A stretch of 64,000 bases of DNA, taken from assembly GCA_030374765.1 (NCBI GenBank), contig JARGXX010000100.1:310001-374000 (forward strand), given 5' to 3'. Under the pieces are notes generated by a model that was given only the letters and a program-made list of their open reading frames with translations, was not told the origin of the DNA and made no database searches. A program made the position numbers and the translations under genes. Within the stretch, counting starts at the first letter, position 1. Each line of letters starts with the position of its first letter. This document shows positions 43,604 through 54,088 of the stretch, piece after piece. Source of the DNA: Agarophyton chilense (Eukaryota > Rhodophyta > Florideophyceae > Gracilariales > Gracilariaceae).

Positions 43604-45136
43604 TACTGCAAATCCGTGCTGAAGGACTTGGGTAACGGGATTACCCTCTTCGACATCAACCGTTACGTAGTTCTCATCCGTAGCTCCCCGCTGGACGGAG
43701 CACTACAGAAGGTGGTACCCCGCTCGCTGGTTCCGCGCGTCCTCTATCTTTCGCATTACCCGCGCCTGGAAGGACACCCGGGCGGGACTCGAATGTATAA
43801 CACTCTCCGAAGGGAATTCTACTGGCCGCGAATGGCTAATGATGTTTATCAAACCGCTCGGGATTTCCGCTCGTGCGCTGCAATGCGCGGCACACAAAAC
43901 CGTTCACAGAAGCGGCTTAACCTCTTTCCCGCTGCGGGGCCACTTGAGTTCGTGGCAATGGACATTGTCGGTCCATTTCCGAAGTCAGTCACTGGACATG
44001 AGTACATCCTCGTCATCACCGACCGGTTCACAAAGTTCTGCAGAGCAGTTACGCTACGGTCCACAACCGCCCTGGTGGTTGCCCGGACGTTGCTAGAGAA
44101 TTGGGCTTACCCGTAGGGAATTCCCAACTACATGCTCACCGATAACGGACCTCAGTTGGTCTCGAAGTTCTTCGAGGAGATTTGCTGGGCGTTAGGCACG
44201 AAACACGTCACGAGGACGGCGTACCACCCGCAGACCAATGGTCAAGCCGAACAGTTTAATAGGACGCTGGTTCAGCAACTAAAGCACTACGTTGCGGATC
44301 ACCAGTCTAACTGGCACGCGTACGTGAAACCACTTACGTACGGTTACAATCTACAGACTCACCGGAGTACGGGCACAACGCCGTTCGACCTTAATCTTAC
44401 CAGAGTACCTCCGAACGTGGTGCTCGACGAGCCTAGCTCCGCTATGGATCCTGCCACACCGGCCCAACCTACGCCGGGGCAGATAAAGCGTTACACATTG
44501 CGCCTGCTTAAGGCGACGCTTCAATCCGCACGGAATCGACTGACGAACGCACAGCGCCGTTATAAGAAGGACTTTGATAAAGCCGTGCGGAAGTTGGAGA
44601 CATTTGCGGCCGGGGATGAGGTTTTCCTCGACCGCCCTACGACAACGCCAACCGGTGGCGTGCTCGAAGAGCACGGACGTACCTCGCGCAAACTGTTACC
44701 CAGGACGATGGGGCCCTACAAAGTCATCTCAGCGACGGACAGCACAGTCACGATCGATATTGACGGGATTTAAGATACCGTCAGCATCGACCGTCTCACT
44801 TGCGTCCCCGTTCGGACACAACCGGCCCCGGTCACCACAGAACGCGCCTGTACGGCAACTTTTGATCCAGACGGCCCGTTCGCCGAGGAACCCGTGACGG
44901 ACACTACCTCGCCCTCCGCTGGAAATATTCACTGAACGGAGCCTTCACAACCCGATTCGGCCAACTCTTACTCTACCCAACCGAACAGCATTGGAATTGT
45001 CGAGCGAATCCTTGACCATGGGCTAGCCGAGGACCCTCCGCACGGCCTTGTTTATCGCGTACGCTGGTACGGTTGCAGTGCTGCGGAAGACTCTTGGGAA
45101 CCTCTCAACAATCTTCCGCAACACTTTATTAGCTGA
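43604..45136 (+). pseudogene. Integrase with chromodomain of E3
   Basis: Same frame as RNase H across TAG 43601. The HHCC finger has HYPRLEGHPG and SCAAM, but the first Cys is replaced (DFRSC). The DDE core has VAMDIVGPFPKS, MLTDNGPQLV and QTNGQAEQFNRTL; a TAG at 44114-44116 breaks it between the two Asp. GPY/F is RKLLPRTMGPYKVI. After TAA 44771-44773 (E2 has Gln here) and TGA 44933, the frame gives IVERILDHG...LVYRVRWYGCSAAEDSWEPL, a clear chromodomain, ending at TGA 45134. Confidence 0.85.
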
Positions 45137-46104
45137 TATTGGATGCGACAATCCCGAACGGCATAAAACTCTACGCCGGGCCGAGCCGTCGCATCTAAAA
45201 AGGGTGAGAATACCAGCCGAGCGACAGGAGGCATTCCGATATCGGACATGGCCTCCGGCCGAACATCGCAGTTCACCTCCGATCAGCACCCACCAGCGTG
45301 TGTTGTGACTCCGTGCGACTCTGTCAGCAGTGCCGAATGACCGGGGAAATTCCGAAATTGGACATGGCATCCGGCCGAATATTGTACATCACCTGCGATC
45401 GGTAGTCAACAGCGTGTGTGGAGCCATCGTGCGGCAAAAAGAAGGAAGGAGTGACTCCGTGCGATTCCGTCAGCAGCGCACCCCAACACAACCGGGCATG
45501 GACATCGACCACCACCACAGCGACAAACACTCTTGTATACTCGGTAGATCCGGCACCGCGGCCCGCCGGGGGCCGGACAACACGCGTACACCGATTACAA
45601 CACGCCACCCGGTGCCCGCCCGCGGTGCCCGCCTGCATAACCGCGGCAAGCGTATACGCGCTGCGCTCCACGCCGAACCGAGCGGTTACCTGCAATGATA
45701 ATCAAAAAATCCAACGCGGAAATTACCACTCCGTATGGCATCAAAAAAGCAGAAAAATGTCCTGGCCGATACCTCGGAAACGAAGCCGTTTCAGGCTCTG
45801 AAAATGGCCGATTTGGACTCTTCGCACGACCAAAAGACGTGATTTTTTTAGTTGACACGAAGGCGCACTACATGCGTTACTGTATACCGAATCCGAATAC
45901 CGACCTAGCCGGGCATTGCTGTACCGACACGTGCACTCTAAGTCTGCAAACGCGCCAACCGGCGCCCATCGGTGGGACACGCGCGTGGCGACGCGCGCTC
46001 AGACATCGAAATCTCGCACGCGTCGCTGCACCGTGTCCCGCAGCGTGAAGCATAACGGAGATGCTAGGATCGTTTACTAAGGTACAACCACAAGAAGGAA
46101 TGAC
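45137..46104. other. E3 spacer between pol and antisense gene, with tandem duplication
   Basis: No gene supported. About 45225-45345 and 45345-45480 are diverged tandem copies sharing TCGGACATGGC/TTGGACATGGC, CCGGCCGAA, CAGCGTGTGT and TGACTCCGTGCGA. Their role is unknown; they may be transcript 3' ends of the two convergent genes. Confidence 0.55.
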
Positions 46105-47846
46105 TCACCTTCTTCGCTTTCCGGACGAAGAAGACGCTTTCGAAATACGGGAACCCACCGGAAGGGACGCAAAGTCCCTGACGCTACGACACCCACCGCG
46201 GCTGCCTCCCGGCTGGCCTCCCAAAGCACCCCTGCCGGCGTTCCAATGACCTGGTACCGGCGACGGGGAGCCCAAACGACGCCCGGACGGCCGAAAGAGG
46301 GCACTAACCGCACTACTGTGCGCGATCCCCCCAACGGCACGACCCAGAGAGAACAGAGGCCCGGCCTGTACGGAGGCCTCGTTCGTAGAACCCTGACCAG
46401 GGGTCGGCCCTCTGGTTTCTTCGTCCCCCCGCGGCGACGCAGCGGCCTGCGCCGCCGTCCTCACCGTCGCCGGGTCCTCAGCATCCCCCGCCCGGTCCGG
46501 CACCGATGCGCCCGCCACGACCTCAGCCGCCGGGACGCCGGAAACCCCAGGCGCTGCGAAGAATGACCCGGACCGTATCGCCGCTCGGATTCTCTGCAGC
46601 CACTCATGGGCAGCGTCATTCGCACGCTTCATTGACAGGTCCAGATGCCCAATGAGCTGAGATACCCTGGCGCCACCCGGTCGGGTTACCATGTTCCCGA
46701 AGGTATTGCCGCGATGCTGGAGGAGTTCAACGCAGACAGCGCTGACATATGACATTAATTCAACAGTACTGACCATCTCCGCGCTCAAGAGGCTGGTAAA
46801 CGCATCCGCGCGGGGCACCCACACCTCAGCCGCCATCTCTAAGGCTTCGACGACCGAATTGGGAGGCTCTTCATCACTAGCCCGGCAGGCTTCTTGCAGC
46901 GTTCTCAGGGCATCACGCTCCTCGTCGCAGACCGATGCGGATACCTGCACACCGGAACGTCGAAGAACTTCACGTTGTGCCATCCATGCATGAAACCACC
47001 CAATCCCGACCGGATTCGCGCTTCCGTCGTGACATGATGACCTCAACGGCGTCGGTTCAGAAAGTAGAGCCTGTCGTACGGAGGAGAAAACATCACGAGC
47101 CCCAAAGGGTTACCGTGCGTATCGGGAATACCCTCGTCGAACAGCATGCGCGTGACGAAGTCGTGCATACGACCATGGTAGTCATACTCTTCCGGGCAAC
47201 GGAGAAACGGCATGTCACAGCTGCCCGCCGTCTCGTCGCCCTCTCGAACGGTTATTCGCGGATGATGCATCCAACGCGCGTGCCACGCCTCGTGGCGCGT
47301 CCGCTTCGGATTCCGGCCGGTGCGTTCGAACAACGTTCGCTGCGTCGGTATTGCGCCGAACGACCGCGCGTCCGAAAATCCGCTCCATTCGTCCCCCGAG
47401 ATCAGCGTCTCAACCGCAAACGGAGATTCTTTCCCGGTCGGCTCACCCTTACAGCCCTGCGGGCGTCGCCAGCTGTGGTCAGGCTCCTGTCCAGGGAGCG
47501 GGTTTTGAAACACACCGGGTAAGACCGCGCCAGGCGCTGGATATCCGGACGGGGGTACCAGCACGCCCGCACCCACACGCCCTACCATTTGCGGCTGTAT
47601 CGCACCGAACGGAAGAAACGAAGGCACGGAAAGATTCCCCGCCGACACCGGCGGAATTCCCGTCGGTCGGGCGTCCCAGATGGCTTAATTGCCACCCCGG
47701 GCACCGAACGGAGGCCCTGCGGAAGCTGGATCTTGTGCAGTTACAGGTACCAGTCGCGGTAGCGGTATGTCCGCGAGGGCCGGCGTCGGCTGGCGCCCGA
47801 CGCTCTCCTCCCGGTCGCAGTTGACAGCCCCGTTGTTGTCGTCCAT
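46105..47846 (-). pseudogene. Antisense accessory gene of E3
   Basis: Minus-strand coding region of about 580 codons lying between pol and the 3' LTR. ATG at 47846 starts MDDNNGAVNCDREESV; one TAA at 47685-47687 interrupts; the frame then runs to 47043 (ending SPPYDRLYFLNRRR) and continues by a one-base shift into 47046-46105. The second part has helical segments EALEMAAEVWVPRADAF and VELMSYVSAVCVELLQHRG, an Ala/Gly/Pro linker and a basic end SSSSGKRRR, a possible nuclear signal. The block before the frame change aligns with the E2 antisense product. No known domain, signal peptide or membrane span is seen. The promoter would have to lie near or in the 3' LTR. Function unknown. Confidence 0.65.
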
Positions 47847-48200
47847 TGTCGAACCGAACGGAAGGACGCAGCCTCCTGAGTCCGTACTCTTTGCAGCCGC
47901 CGTAGCGGTCCTCTCTGGAGTCTACGCGTCGCTCCGCCCGGCGAAGAAAAATGCTTAAATACGCCGCCGACGACCGCTCGCCGACTGGCGTGATATGAAG
48001 TGCACTCCCGAACGGCTGTGATATGGCGTGTATTTTTGAGCGACTGTGGCACGATATGGACTTTTGAACGGGCCCGTATAACGCGATCAGTCGCTTCTAG
48101 CGCGTTTTGTGTCGGTTTGCAGACGCCACGCCGCGTCCGCTCGGTTTGCACTCAACCAGCTATTGCCTAGGATATTGGCTCTCCAAGGACGACGCGCACT
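47847..48200. other. Upstream region of the E3 antisense gene
   Basis: Non-coding stretch between the antisense ATG and the polypurine tract. It contains repeated GATATG(A/G) and GAACGG motifs (47990-48080) but no clear TATA box on the minus strand. Confidence 0.4.
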
Positions 48201-48212
48201 AAAGGGGGGGGG
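48201..48212 (+). other. Polypurine tract of E3
   Basis: AAAGGGGGGGGG followed by TC and the LTR start TGTAGT at 48215. This fixes the 3' LTR boundary. Confidence 0.8.
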
Positions 48213-48214
48213 TC

Positions 48215-48321
48215 TGTAGTATAGTGGATCCGAGCAGGTTGTCAGATAAGAAGGGCGTGGTCAGGAATGATTGCAAGTGGCCTGGTTGCACACGTGTGCG
48301 AAGACGGCACGTCGGACGGAC
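48215..48321 (+). repeat. Truncated 3' LTR of E3
   Basis: Colinear with 38092-38198 and then lost. The remaining 450 or so bp of LTR are absent before the right target duplication. Confidence 0.8.
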
Positions 48322-48322
48322 T

Positions 48323-48346
48323 GTCCCAGCAGCCAACTGCTGGGAC
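48323..48346. repeat. Perfect 10-bp foldback at E3 right junction
   Basis: GTCCCAGCAG-CCAA-CTGCTGGGAC. The right arm is native recombinase-element RT sequence; the left arm is an inverted copy joined to the broken LTR. Confidence 0.85.
48336..48340. other. Right target site duplication of E3 (ACTGC)
   Basis: Second copy of 38087-38091, lying inside the foldback. Confidence 0.75.
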
Positions 48347-49289
48347 GCTATCAATCAAAGAGTAGAAGTCATGTACTATTCTTTTAGTTGTTACTGATGA
48401 ACTACTTTTCATCGGATGCGTCTGGAACCTTGAGGAGAACAAGATTTATCAACAACCCGCGAAGCTCACAAAGTTACACTCTTCTCTTGAAACACTATTC
48501 GCATCTTGAACTTTTTTATTAAGCGAATGGGAAAGCATCATCAAAAAGTTGTTGTGGCCCTCTCTCTTGAATAGATCTCTCAGGTCCTGTTAAAACACTG
48601 TTTTCAAGACACATGTGGACTCTGAGACGCAGATGAGAACAATATCAGAGCAGAAAAGGAGAGAAGTTTCGCTTCTCGTCACACTTCTACTGTTGGCTGT
48701 GGCACAACCTTCGTTACCCCTGTTGGACCTACTTATAACTTTTGATGCATCCCCGACAGCAGGAGCTGTCCACTTTGCACATGTTTGGGTACAAACTGCA
48801 GAACGCCTTTGGTACTATTCACAGCTGTGCAATTATAAAGATGAAGGCACGAGCGAGGCCGTAATCAAGGCCCGCAGAATATACGCTGATATCCACCGGA
48901 AGACGGCACTCGTCCATTACTGGAGAAAGAAAGAGCATATAAACAACTTCAAGGCCTCAAATGCCGTGCTAGCCCTTATTTGGAATGTCAAAACCGGCTT
49001 AAACAATGGTCAAGTTTTGTTTCTCACGGACTCGATGGTTACTCTTGGTTATCTTCACAAAGGAAGATCTTCTTCTGTACCACTTCTTCTCCGCTGCAAA
49101 CGTTTCGCAGCCATTTGTCTGTCATATAACATTCGCGTGTCGCTCCTGCATGTCGACTCGGATCAAAATGCAGCAGACAGGCCTTCGGGGTCGATAACTG
49201 GAAGCCCGTTTCGTTCCCACAGAATGGACATCATGATGCTGTGTCTAGAGAGCGAACATGATTGCGATCATGTTTTTTGGGGATGGTAG
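48341..49289 (+). pseudogene. RT C-terminus and RNase H of the split-repeat element
   Basis: Continues the RT frame after E3: TAGTLSIKE, TDELLFIGCVWNLEENKI and PAKLTKLHSSLE are typical of the RT-RNase H connection in DIRS/Ngaro elements. RNase H shows LITFDASPTAGAV, LFLTDSMVTLGYLHKG and NAADRPSG. TAG, TGA and TAA stops break the connection; the RNase H domain itself (48615-49289) is uninterrupted and runs a few bases into B1. Confidence 0.8.
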
Positions 49290-49425
49290 CAGCACTCTCT
49301 TCTGCATTGTGCTGTGTGCAGTACGCTATGCGATCAAAACGACCATGGCCGAGTCCCTGGCCTGTCACCTAATCTTCCCAAGAATAAAAAATCTTGAACC
49401 TGCTCGACCAAACCGCCGACAATAA
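49283..49425 (+). repeat. B1 terminal repeat
   Basis: ATGGTAGCAGCACTCTCTTC...GCCGACAATAA, matched by B2 at 49618 onward. Confidence 0.9.
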
Positions 49426-49617
49426 TGGCTTTTCGAGCGCGCCGTGGAAATCTATTTATTTACGCGATTTTGACATCAGCTGGTCCAAGAATCCGTCGTC
49501 GACTTAATCAAGATCGCAAGTTGGCCACGCCGGGAAGTCGACAAATCGAATCTTGAGCAGGCAATCTTTGGCTTTGTTCGTTCTACCTCTGTTGTTTTAT
49601 TTCCCTTACCACCCACT
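49426..49617 (+). repeat. A2 terminal repeat
   Basis: Starts TGGCTTTTCGAGCGCGCCGT like A1 and fills the gap between B1 and B2 exactly. Confidence 0.9.
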
Positions 49618-49761
49618 ATGGGAGCAGCACTCTCTTCTGGAGTGCGCTGTGTGCAGCACGCTATGCGATCTACACGACAATGGCCGAGTTTCTGGCCTGT
49701 CACCTAACCTTCCCGAGAATAAAAGATCTTGAGCCTGCTCGACCAAACAGCCGACAATAAT
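49618..49761 (+). repeat. B2 terminal repeat
   Basis: ATGGGAGCAGCACTCTCTTC...GCCGACAATAA; diverged copy of B1. Marks the right end of the element. Confidence 0.9.
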
Positions 49762-50505
49762 TGCTCCTGTAATGACGCAGGGCGGTTTAGTCTGTTTAGA
49801 CCTTCCAACATATAGTTCAGATGTTCTGGTTTTTGGTTGAAGGATTTCAAAATTTTCTTGCTCTAACATAACACGTTTGAAATATTAGCACGTCTGAAAT
49901 ACGAAACACAGATTGTTGTTTGATGTTTTACGAATAAAAGTTTTGCAATGAATTTATCACGAAAAGAGAAATTGAAGAGGAAGGTGGGTCTGAGATATGA
50001 TGAAGAAACTTTAGTCACCGGTTCTGGCCTTTTCAACAGAAACAATAATTTATTATTGAACCTCTTCATTACAATTCCGATTGCTATGAAAAAATTAAAA
50101 CCATAAACACAACATATTTTTTGTTTTCTGACAATATGTACGACCCAGCACTCGAGACTGAGTTCTTCTTTTTAGGATGCGTTGTTTCTCAAGTCATCTA
50201 TTTTAAATCTGTTCGGTACTTTTTTCTCATATCTGCAAACAGAAAACAGTGACAATGGCTTAAGTAAAATGTTTCACAAAACTAAACATGGGAAAAGGGT
50301 TTTCATAATTTGATTCAGAGTTTCACACGCTCTTTAGTTATTCAAATTGTAATCGTCGTTTGACTATTTTTATATAAGATACTAAATTGTAATACCTCCC
50401 AGAATCAATGCTCACACACGCACATACAGAAAGAAAATTCGTGTGAACAGAGTTTTCAAGCGACTACGAATTTTGCCGGTGTTTGAAAAAAAGGCAAATT
50501 CACAG
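49762..50505. other. Intergenic DNA and promoter of C2H2 gene C1
   Basis: AT-rich, no gene. From about 50061 it belongs to the inverted repeat arm. TATATAAG at 50371-50378, about 130 bp before the ATG, is a plausible TATA box; its mirror copy is at 63683-63690. Confidence 0.45.
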
Positions 50506-51348
50506 ATGGATCCGAACAATCCGAACAATAACAAGCAACACGGAGATCGTAAGAAGACTGCTCATAGCTCACGTCGACAAACCTCGGTTACATCTAGACT
50601 AGGTGGATCTTCATCATCCCTAAGGTCTTCTGATCGTCTTCCTTCAGCGAACCATGTGATCGCACGGAGCCGCAACCATGGTACCAACCGGCTCCGAGAG
50701 ACGATTAGTCCCCCAAGGCTCTCTTCAAGTGTAGTTCAACATCGTTCACAGTTTGAGCTCCAGCAAAATCTTAATGAACAGATGCGAAGTCCTCGGAATC
50801 TTGGAGGCCCACATTCCAGAAACGATAGCTTAACGCTGGAACATCAAAGGTCTGAGCAAGTTCCTGCCGCACATTCAAGTTCATCTACTGGCAGCCACAG
50901 CAAAGGTTCGACTCATCTGCAGAGCTTCTCGGATCCCAGATCCGTTTCGTCTCATCAGCACAGTGAGGGCAGCTCTAGTTCTCATGCGAATACGCAATCA
51001 AGAGGCAGAGCTAGGCGAAGCGCAAGATTAGACTGTTCTTCTCTTGGTATTATATCGTACGCTAGCTGCACAAACTGTCGGGAAGTGCTGCCGACGACCC
51101 TACTTGCTGACCATATAAGCACGTGTTCTAGTAGAGAGTACAGGTGCCCGCAACCAAGGTGTCAATTCACTACTCGTTTCAGATCGCAGCTCACTTCTCA
51201 TGCTGGGATACATCGAGAAGTGGATACGAGAGGTACGAGACCAACTTTTGAGTGCACTATATGCAATAAGAAGTATTCTATGGTGCACACGCTTGCACGA
51301 CACTACTTGAAAGAGCATGGTGTACAGCTGAACAGGCAATTAGAGTAG
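50506..51348 (+). CDS. Three-finger C2H2 protein C1
   Basis: 280 residues from the first ATG (MDPNNPNNNKQHGDRKK); the frame is open further upstream without ATG. The N-terminal 180 residues are Ser/Arg/Gln/His-rich and disordered. The three fingers repeat the pattern of genes A and B: atypical CTNCREVLPTTLLADH-x3-C, CX4C finger CPQPRCQFTTRF...H, and CTICNKKYSMVHTLARH-x4-H. It lacks the RDLLN motifs. Identical to C2 in the other arm. Likely nuclear DNA- or RNA-binding; target unknown. Confidence 0.8.
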   Translation: MDPNNPNNNKQHGDRKKTAHSSRRQTSVTSRLGGSSSSLRSSDRLPSANHVIARSRNHGTNRLRETISPPRLSSSVVQHRSQFELQQNLNEQMRSPRNLGGPHSRNDSLTLEHQRSEQVPAAHSSSSTGSHSKGSTHLQSFSDPRSVSSHQHSEGSSSSHANTQSRGRARRSARLDCSSLGIISYASCTNCREVLPTTLLADHISTCSSREYRCPQPRCQFTTRFRSQLTSHAGIHREVDTRGTRPTFECTICNKKYSMVHTLARHYLKEHGVQLNRQLE

Positions 51349-51719
51349 TTGGTGTTCAAATGCCGATAAAGAAAAAAAACTAAGATACTAGTAATTAGTG
51401 ATTTGGAGTTGAACAATCAAATAGACAAAAGTTAAACTTAATGGCTCAAGAAGCAAAACGAAAACATATTCTGGAGCGAACTGTGCATCCAGAACCAAGT
51501 AAAATTAACGCAAAAACAGAAGTTTATTGCGTATTTCGGGAAGAACGAGCATTCCCATGCGCTTCTTTAATTATAAACGAAACTGTGGTAGAGCATGCGG
51601 CCAAAGAGTGACCATATCAGCTGGCTAGGATATACAAAGGAGCGTATCCTATTTGGAACCAGCAACACTAGGAGAGTAGAAAGTTTGCATGGCAGCGGTA
51701 ACCTCATGCATGGAGAAGA
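51349..51719. other. 3' flank of C1
   Basis: Within the repeat arm. The TAG of C1 is followed seven codons later by TAA in the same frame. No gene seen. Confidence 0.4.
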
Positions 51720-51952
51720 ATTAGTGCAAGAGGTTTGCCCTTTCTGTGTTTGTGTAGTGTGACTCGCTGTACTCTCGAAACTAGTCAACATTCACGGAAA
51801 GGCAATAATTGAGAGCTCATATGAAGATACATGATCCGAACAGGTGCAGGTTTCCGTGCGAATTGTGCAATAAGTCATTCTTGCAAATTCACTATTTGAG
51901 AAATCACCAAGAAAGCCGCTGCTCGCGGCAAGCGGATACACAGGATCGATAA
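51720..51952 (+). pseudogene. C2H2 finger fragment in left arm
   Basis: HMKIHDPNRCRFPCELCNKS then FLQIHYLRNHQESRCSR form one C-x2-C...H-x4-C finger, ending at TAA 51950. A frame-shifted upstream piece (VCPFCVCVV...LSKLVNIH) looks like another finger. The same IHDP linker appears in the finger pseudogene at 57663. No start codon is available, so this is a relic. Confidence 0.6.
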
Positions 51953-54088
51953 CAAAAAGTAATTCCCGGATAGGAGCGAGAAAACGGATATTTAAGAGAG
52001 CTCCATGTAGTGATGACAATGAAATGACTACTAATAATATAGTTTTCATTACTGAAAATATCGTTGCCGCATCTGGTGATCACCGGTATTTTGTAAGGAC
52101 TTCATTACTCATTGCAGCACTGATCACCTACTTGGTCACTTCCTTCAAGAGGTATCTCATCATTTGAAACATCTTCGGACATTGGGGTGCTCCGGGTTTG
52201 TTTCAATCAACTCAAATATATGTCAAAAACCACAACCCCGAATCGTGTACGGAAGCGACTTCGGACACACCCCAGACAGAATCTACGGAATACTCAAGTC
52301 TAATAGGATACGTACAACCAAACATGTCAGCTATCTTTAATATGAATATCCTGCCTTGTACCTGAGTGGTGGCTCACCATCTCTTTCAAAATCACACATA
52401 TCCAACTAGACTCTTCTTGATCCTTTTATTGAGCACAAATTTCAGCTACGATGATGAAAATATTGCTTTATTTCGCCTACATTTTCTCCCAATACATCCA
52501 TCACGGCCGGCGTTGGTGAACTTGCACACAATCGGGAAAACTAAACAACGTACGATCACAATCTGCGCGATTATGCCTCCAATCTTGAATCTCACGTGTT
52601 ATATACGGTACTTTCACTTCTCGAAGAAATGGGCACTTCTGACGTATCCAATTCGCGTCAATTACAGTTCTAACTAGAACATGGGCATTAGATTGCAATC
52701 CGTATTGTGATTGAAATGAGTAGCATGCTTGGAACCTACAAAAATGCCACATTAAACTTTGTTAAGCTTATATCCTTCGGCTTCATTTTTCGTCTGAAAC
52801 GATATCACTGTGGAAAATCATAACTTTTAAAAACACGATTGGTTGCTTGAAGAAACTTTCAACCTTTGTCCCGTGAGAGCAGTTATTACGACTCATTATA
52901 AAACTTTGAAATATATTGTATAGTGCTGGTTCTTGCCACTGCTATGCAATGGGATCGTCAACATATCGATATTGAAGGTGTCTTCTACATACCAGCATGC
53001 CTGCCAAACCTCCTGTTGGGATTAAATACCCTCGAATCAAAGATACAGTTGAAGTAGAATAACGTGTTGTAACACAGAAGGGTAGGAAAGAGTGTGACCG
53101 TCCTCCTCCAGATAGGGAGACTCGATCGGCTCGGCCTTTATAGTCCCTTCCCCGCTCGAAACGCTGTAGTGCGACTCTGGCTGGACCTTGTGGTTCCAAT
53201 CGAGCGCCCAGCGTGTCATGGCTTGTATTGCTTCGCCGTGAAACGTCGTCCGTCGTCGTGGCGTAGCGATGCGACGACGTGCGGCGTCGTGGCTTAGCGA
53301 AGCGACACCGTGCGGCGCCGTGCGCACACTATGTATATGTTAAAAATATCTATAAAGTAGTTATCAGAAAGAAGTTTTCGAAGTCTATTAGGATCTTCAA
53401 GTCTTTATTGCTCTTCTGTTTGTTCCCATAGGCAAGTAAAGGCAATGTGCGCGCACCTTCTTATGGAGTCACTGCAGTCCTCACGCTGGGCGTTTCCTAG
53501 ATAATCAGACCATCCGTCCATAGTCAGAGCTGACAAAACTCTTTATGACAACTATTAAATAACTACGCTATCGTTTCTAATCATACTAATAAACTGGCAC
53601 AATACGTGTGGTCAATAACTTCTCAGCCATTTGTATTAAATGTTGCATTCTATATTACAACTGACGCAGTACGCGTTCTGCAATAACGTGCCAACGAATT
53701 GTCCGGCCCCAAAAATGGCTGCGTCGCCGTCCGACGCGATGCCAGGCTTATGTAACGGGGGATACTAGCTGGCTGATTCTTGCACGTAGTGTACCAATGG
53801 CTAAATGCAATGGCGGAGAAGCAAGAAATGCTACCTAACCGCAAATGCAGACACTGTACAAGCGTAGACGCGCCGTGATTGGTCGGTTGCGCTACCATTA
53901 CGCAAATGCAGACACCGTAAATTTGGTTAGGTGAGTGCTCTATGGGAACGCAAATGCTGGCTGGCTCTGCAGGCTGTATGGGCACGCCCCGATTAGAGGG
54001 CTGTGTGGCCAATCCATTTTACTTGTATGTGTCCGTAAGTGTCAAACTGATAATCAAGAGCAACGAGAGGCACCGTACTAGTCCAGTG
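51953..54088. other. Remainder of left arm
   Basis: No gene I can support. A minus-strand frame 52752-52501 (ANWIRQKCPFLREVKVPYIT) looks protein-like but is unrecognised. 53255-53316 holds two copies of a GTCGTGGCxTAGCGAxGCGAC unit of about 31 bp. TGTTGGGATTAAATACC at 53014 resembles a copia LTR start, but no end or target duplication was found. Confidence 0.35.

Larger units (their letters stand above)
38092..48335 (+). mobile_element. Ty3/gypsy chromovirus E3
   Basis: Plus-strand element with 5' LTR, primer site, gag, protease, RT/RNase H, integrase with chromodomain, a long minus-strand accessory gene, a polypurine tract and a truncated 3' LTR. By eye it is richer in G+C than its surroundings. 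It is related to E2 and gypsy-A through Gag, pol and primer site. The coding frames are long with only scattered breaks, so it is younger than E2. Confidence 0.9.
33832..49761 (+). mobile_element. Tyrosine-recombinase retrotransposon with split direct repeats
   Basis: The left end has one repeat (A1, 33832-34008). The right end has B1 (49283-49425), A2 (49426-49617) and B2 (49618-49761) in direct contact. This A1...B1-A2-B2 arrangement is the split-direct-repeat structure of PAT/Ngaro-type elements. Between them lie a tyrosine recombinase, a Gag-like region, RT and RNase H, all plus strand. E3 (38092-48335) splits the RT. Coding regions carry multiple stops. Confidence 0.85.
50061..54088 (+). 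repeat. Left arm of 4-kb inverted repeat
   Basis: Position x pairs with about 114061 minus x. Almost all of the arm is identical to 59972-64000 on the other strand, including three long identical frames. Mismatches become common only in the outermost 50 bp and the innermost 30 bp. The inner break follows CTAGTCCAGT. Confidence 0.95.

Noticed and set aside
52942-53327. Arg-rich frames in the repeat arms as genes
   Set aside because: Overlapping frames on both strands of a GC-rich tandem duplication with no motif; identity between arms reflects the duplication.
53014-53460. Solo copia LTR in the repeat arms
   Set aside because: Only the TGTTGGGATT start looks right; no matching end or target duplication was found.
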